Shown here: positions 43,601-45,330 of the stretch, in pieces | How positions within the stretch are numbered: the first letter of the stretch is position 1 | Layout: every line of letters begins with the position of its first letter | Assembly: GCA_020059485.1 (NCBI GenBank) | Contig: JAGVCA010000045.1 | Span: 1-45,330, forward strand | Source: Anaerolineales bacterium | Lineage (GTDB): Bacteria > Chloroflexota > Anaerolineae > Anaerolineales > UBA11579 | DNA length: 45,330 nucleotides | Reading direction: 5' to 3' | Notes under the pieces: generated by a model | The model's input: only the letters and a program-made list of their open reading frames with translations | What the model was told of the DNA's origin: nothing | Databases searched by the model: none | Made by a program: the position numbers and the translations under genes

Positions 43601-44406
43601 ACGAGGCGGACCCGATTTTTGCGAAGTCGACCGAGTTGGGGAAAGAGCAGTTCAAATGGTATTGCTCCGTACCGCTGATCAGCAAAGGCGAGGTAAAAGG
43701 TGTCCTGGAGTTGTTCCACCGATCGCTGAAGGTGGTGGACGAGGAGTGGGAGCGATTCCTGGTCAGCCTAGCCGCCCAGGCGGCGATTGCGATCGAGAAT
43801 TCGATGCTGTTTGATGAATCGCAGAAGGCGATTTTGGAACTGAGCCTGGGATATGACGCAACGTTGGAGGGGTGGGCGCGCACGCTGGAGCTGCGAGACC
43901 AGGAGACGGAGGGGCATTCTCAACGGGTGGTTGAGCAAACAGTGCGGCTGGCGAGGCGGATGGGGCTTTCGCTGGAGCAGATCATCCACGCCCGGCGCGG
44001 GGCGCTGCTGCATGATATTGGCAAGATCGGGATCCCGGACAGTATCCTGCTGAAGCCCGGGCAGTTGACCGGGGAAGAGTGGGAGGTGATGCGGCAGCAC
44101 CCGATGTATGCTTATAATGCGCTGAAGGAGATTGATTTTCTGAAGAAGTCGCTGGATATTCCGTATGCGCACCATGAGAAGTGGGATGGGAGCGGGTATC
44201 CGCGCGGGCTGGGCGGCGAGGAGATCCCGATGGCGGCGCGGATCTTTGCGGTGGTGGATGTGTTCGATGCGCTGAGTTCGGACCGCCCGTACCGGAAGGC
44301 GTGGCCGCGCAAGAAGACTGTGACGTATATCAAGAACCAGGCGGGGATCCATTTTGACCCGGCGGTGGTGGTGGCGTTTCTAGAGATGATCCGAGGGGAG
44401 GGGTGA
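40657..44406 (+). CDS. REC-PAS-PAS-GAF(x4)-HD-GYP protein, probable c-di-GMP phosphodiesterase
   Basis: This 1249-residue protein should hydrolyse c-di-GMP under multi-input control. Domains in order are: receiver (1-125; VDLGLPDSHG with Asp59), PAS (about 130-255 and 265-385), four GAF-like domains (about 395-550, 560-710, 735-885, 900-1050), and HD-GYP (about 1065-1245). The HD-GYP motifs are intact: RDQETEGHSQRV, LLHDIGKIGIPDSIL, HHEKWDGSGYPRGL and DVFDALSSDRPYRKAW. The GTG start at 40657 has only a distant GGGAGG (16 bases); an in-frame ATT at 40648 would sit seven bases from it. No GGDEF domain is present in this window, so only the degrading side is seen here. Confidence 0.95.
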   Translation: METIRLRLLLIEDNPGDARYLGVLLSEVAGYDFDIVHVTRLQDGLGKLREDEFDAVLVDLGLPDSHGLDTFFNVLAEVPDVPILVLTGLDNEEIALRAVEAGAQDYLAKGDYSGPLIARAIRYAIERTQAELALRQSEERYRTVTELLSDYAYMLRVDEDGNLIREWVEGDFEEVIGYTHEEVTQLGGWGQVIHPDYHEAAVARMKKLLAGEAVTYDYRIIRKDGEERWLRDHSYPAHDRTNGKVVRIFGAVQDVTEVMRVRDSEYRLAERMQAGLKAGNLAWWEMSLPSGEVIFDARKAEMIGYPPDKFHHYEDFTNLLHPEDHDRAMQAVRDHLEGVAPLYEVEYRLRCADGAYKWFRDIGAISSRDEKQGSLRMIGLVQDIDALKQSEAMIEIRYELIDYSETHSMEELLQRCLVAACELGSSPIGFYHVLDEDGENLTYQVWSLSGSMDPEHVGLGEHLPVSLAGMWAEAIRKKAAVVHNAYPPEDGSSGMPAGHTVLDRIVTIPVIRESKVVALLGIGNKSTPYDQTTVETLSLFTDLTWEIIERKQNKDRLMRSLLEQRIFHHISSFALKTTDEDALIGYVTGILNENLYPDHVGILLYDERTDKIRVHPSYMGITDKEMGVTFSLDQGVIGRVVRSQEGVLIEDTEAVTDYISTTGQLRSEVCVPILASGKAIGAINAESAEPRHFSKADLAFLTTVANDVSIGMQRLRLIEIERQKLAEMAVQQNVNAALTGAVELETMLVTILENLQSHLQFESSVVFLKEGDYLNIVASKGIGKNAILPAAIPADEDLLFREIRETKSAVILEDAVEDERFQDYGDLNYIRGWMGIPLIEHGDVFGYATFDSRIKGRFTQENSYLAQSIISQAAVAIVRARLFDQTRRQVKRLEALHVIDKIITSSADLAFSLDEYLEIARSELEVDAAAVLVFDPDNQTLNYTSSQGFRTEALRYTRLPIGEGYAGLAAREQKTILVTKLDEADPIFAKSTELGKEQFKWYCSVPLISKGEVKGVLELFHRSLKVVDEEWERFLVSLAAQAAIAIENSMLFDESQKAILELSLGYDATLEGWARTLELRDQETEGHSQRVVEQTVRLARRMGLSLEQIIHARRGALLHDIGKIGIPDSILLKPGQLTGEEWEVMRQHPMYAYNALKEIDFLKKSLDIPYAHHEKWDGSGYPRGLGGEEIPMAARIFAVVDVFDALSSDRPYRKAWPRKKTVTYIKNQAGIHFDPAVVVAFLEMIRGEG

Positions 44407-44434
44407 TAAAGGAAGTAGCCCCGAGAGAGGGCAT

Positions 44435-44469
44435 AAAAAACACGCTTCTTGCATAGAAGCGTGTTTTTT
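44435..44469. terminator. Bidirectional intrinsic terminator
   Basis: aaaaaacacgcttct and agaagcgtgtttttt form a 15-bp perfect inverted repeat with a tgcat loop. It ends in T-runs on both strands and serves both the HD-GYP gene (plus) and tRNA-Arg (minus). Confidence 0.93.
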
Positions 44470-44472
44470 TGG

Positions 44473-44545
44473 CGCACCCGGAGGGACTCGAACCCCCAAC
44501 CTACTGATTCGAAGTCAGCCGCTCTGTCCATTGAGCTACGGGTGC
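44473..44545 (-). tRNA. tRNA-Arg (TCG)
   Basis: The 73-nt cloverleaf has acceptor GCACCCG/CGGGTGC, anticodon loop CTTCGAA (TCG) in a CTGA/TCAG stem, and T-loop GTTCGAGTC. The discriminator is G and CCA is not encoded. Confidence 0.97.
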
Positions 44546-44557
44546 GTGGGTGCATTT

Positions 44558-44586
44558 ATTATAACGGGAAAAGGCGGGGAGGTGAA
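44558..44586 (-). promoter_or_regulatory. Promoter of tRNA-Arg
   Basis: On the minus strand a perfect TATAAT (44558-44563) has TTCACC (44581-44586) 17 bases upstream. Confidence 0.75.
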
Positions 44587-44672
44587 TTCTTTGGCCTGGG
44601 ACAAATCCACTAAATAATGATGGCGTGAACGGGGATACGGACACACGTGGAGAAGGCGCAGCTTCGTACCAA

Positions 44673-44691
44673 ACGAACACGCAGTGTTCGT
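44673..44691. other. Perfect 8-bp inverted repeat
   Basis: acgaacac/gtgttcgt with a gca loop lies in the spacer (44587-44725) between the tRNA-Arg promoter and the nuoN remnant. No T-run follows. The spacer shows no gene I can support; its plus-strand frame is not protein-like. Confidence 0.4.
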
Positions 44692-44725
44692 CAGACTACG
44701 GCGGCGTGAACGAAGAAGTCATCCG

Positions 44726-45050
44726 CTACTTCAGCATCGCCGGTATGCGCATCGCCATGCGTGACGACTCCGGCAGCGGGTCAGAGAACAGGAAAAGGAA
44801 GATCGTCCCGACCGCCGTCAGGGCTGTCACCAGATTGAGGGCCGGCTCATTGTGCACTTGCGGCTCGCCGTCATGGAAGTACATCAAGATCACCACCCGC
44901 AGGTAGTAATACGCCGAGACCAGCGAAGCTAGCACGTCGATGATCGCCAGGCCGGTGAAACCGCCTTCCAGCATGGTGCGGAACAGGAAGAACTTGCTGC
45001 CAAAACCGAGCGTCGGGGGGGACTCCGGCAAACGAGAGCAGGAACACCTG
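44726..45050 (-). pseudogene. nuoN: C-terminal remnant of NADH-quinone oxidoreductase subunit N
   Basis: Read across two frames, the minus strand gives VFLLSFAGVPP, then TLGFGSKFFLFRTMLEGGF, GLAIIDVLASLVSAYYYLRV and a final membrane segment, ending at 44726. This is the C-terminal quarter of NuoN, a proton-pumping membrane subunit of complex I. The frame changes at a G7 run (45015-45021): with six G the two parts join cleanly. The first roughly 350 residues of NuoN are missing; upstream sequence belongs to another gene family. No other complex I gene is in the window. It is a decayed fragment or an assembly join. Confidence 0.8.
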
Positions 45051-45161
45051 CATCGCCGCTACAGTCAAAAGACTCAGAGGTGGGGAACCGGCTTTTTTTC
45101 GGACTAACTTTGAACCCCAAAAGGTATCCGGGAATTCCGGGTAAATCATCAAGATATTCAT
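45051..45161 (-). pseudogene. N-terminal fragment of a B12-binding radical-SAM protein
   Basis: The ATG at 45161 opens MNILMIYPEFPDTFWGSKLV, then RKKAGSPPLSLLTVAAM. From memory this matches the N-terminus of B12-binding-domain radical-SAM proteins (YPEFPDTFWSFKHAL...PPLGLLTVAA), with a few residues lost after DTFW. After about 37 codons the sequence switches without a stop into nuoN-like sequence. The start lies 13 bases below the stop of the partial gene at the window edge, as in an operon. Confidence 0.65.
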
Positions 45162-45174
45162 GGCGATCTCGCTT

Positions 45175-45330
45175 TTAATCTAGCGCATTGTTAAAAGCAC
45201 TCCCGCTCATATCATCTGACAGCTTGCGCAGATAGTTCCGGAAAATATCGTCTTTTATTCCGTTTGTGAGAGCATGACCCTCACCGGGTGAACTACAACA
45301 CCCTCTATCCCCTCGATCGCCTTGGGGAAT
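45175..45330 (-). CDS. Partial gene at window edge, C-terminus only, with competing frames
   Basis: An open frame runs into the window from the right end and stops with TAA at 45175-45177. Its last part (GIKDDIFRNYLRKLSDDMS, then GSAFNNALD) looks like real protein. The first 45 bases read better in another frame (FPKAIEGIEGVVVHPV), while the open frame there gives an unlikely DRGDRGCCSS. One inserted or missing base near 45284 would join them. No family is recognised. Confidence 0.45.
   Translation of the reverse strand: MPQGDRGDRGCCSSPGEGHALTNGIKDDIFRNYLRKLSDDMSGSAFNNALD

Noticed and set aside
44625-44906. Plus-strand open frame opposite the nuoN remnant
   Set aside because: Composition is not protein-like, and the opposite strand carries clear NuoN homology.

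Overview
The window reads as a GC-rich chromosomal segment of a free-living bacterium, most likely Chloroflexota and probably Anaerolineae-like. That placement is inference: it rests on extracytoplasmic proteins with long Thr/Pro linkers, a RodZ-like protein with two HTH domains, a NuoE-NuoF fusion in a formate dehydrogenase operon, ADP-forming acyl-CoA synthetase, and tRNAs without encoded CCA. No rRNA, phage, insertion sequence or CRISPR array is visible.

Positions 121-11224 are all on the minus strand: a UbiA prenyltransferase; a rodZ-like/rimO/SH3-lipoprotein operon; rplI with a long acidic tail; and a four-gene NAD-linked formate dehydrogenase operon (nuoEF fusion, 2Fe-2S/4Fe-4S subunit, molybdopterin catalytic subunit, fdhD). 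A tRNA-Asp with its own promoter follows. Next come a 1026-residue secreted M23 peptidase-like protein with crystallin-like and FnIII-like modules (plus), a membrane-anchored TPR protein, a small Cys/acidic protein and a RelA/SpoT enzyme (all minus).

Positions 19824-31469 are mostly plus: tRNA-Leu, a FtsL/DivIC-like protein, tRNA-Met, an ADP-forming acyl-CoA synthetase, a GT2/wecB/wecC set for UDP-ManNAcA-type glycan synthesis, a minus-strand cupin, a CPA2 antiporter with TrkA domains, a membrane protein, a HAD hydrolase, and a glycan-transferase-like gene broken by one in-frame TAA.

Positions 31627-44406 form a signalling island. A minus-strand operon (a 126-residue secreted protein plus a stand-alone receiver) lies behind a leader with three tandem c-di-GMP-I (GEMM-I) riboswitch aptamers. 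The first aptamer is followed by an intrinsic terminator whose 5' arm can pair with the aptamer 3' strand. Divergent from it are a multi-PAS NarX/DegS-type kinase with a NarL-type regulator, a receiver, a Cache-HAMP kinase with an Rcp1-type receiver, and a REC-PAS-GAF-HD-GYP protein expected to degrade c-di-GMP. A plausible reading is that the island both controls c-di-GMP and, through the riboswitch leader, reads it to control a secreted product.

The right end (44546-45330) holds tRNA-Arg and decayed or mis-joined sequence: the start of a B12-binding radical-SAM gene runs directly into the C-terminus of nuoN, with a frameshift at a G7 run, preceded by a partial gene with two competing frames. 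All positions and motifs were read by eye; no alignment, folding or database search was run.
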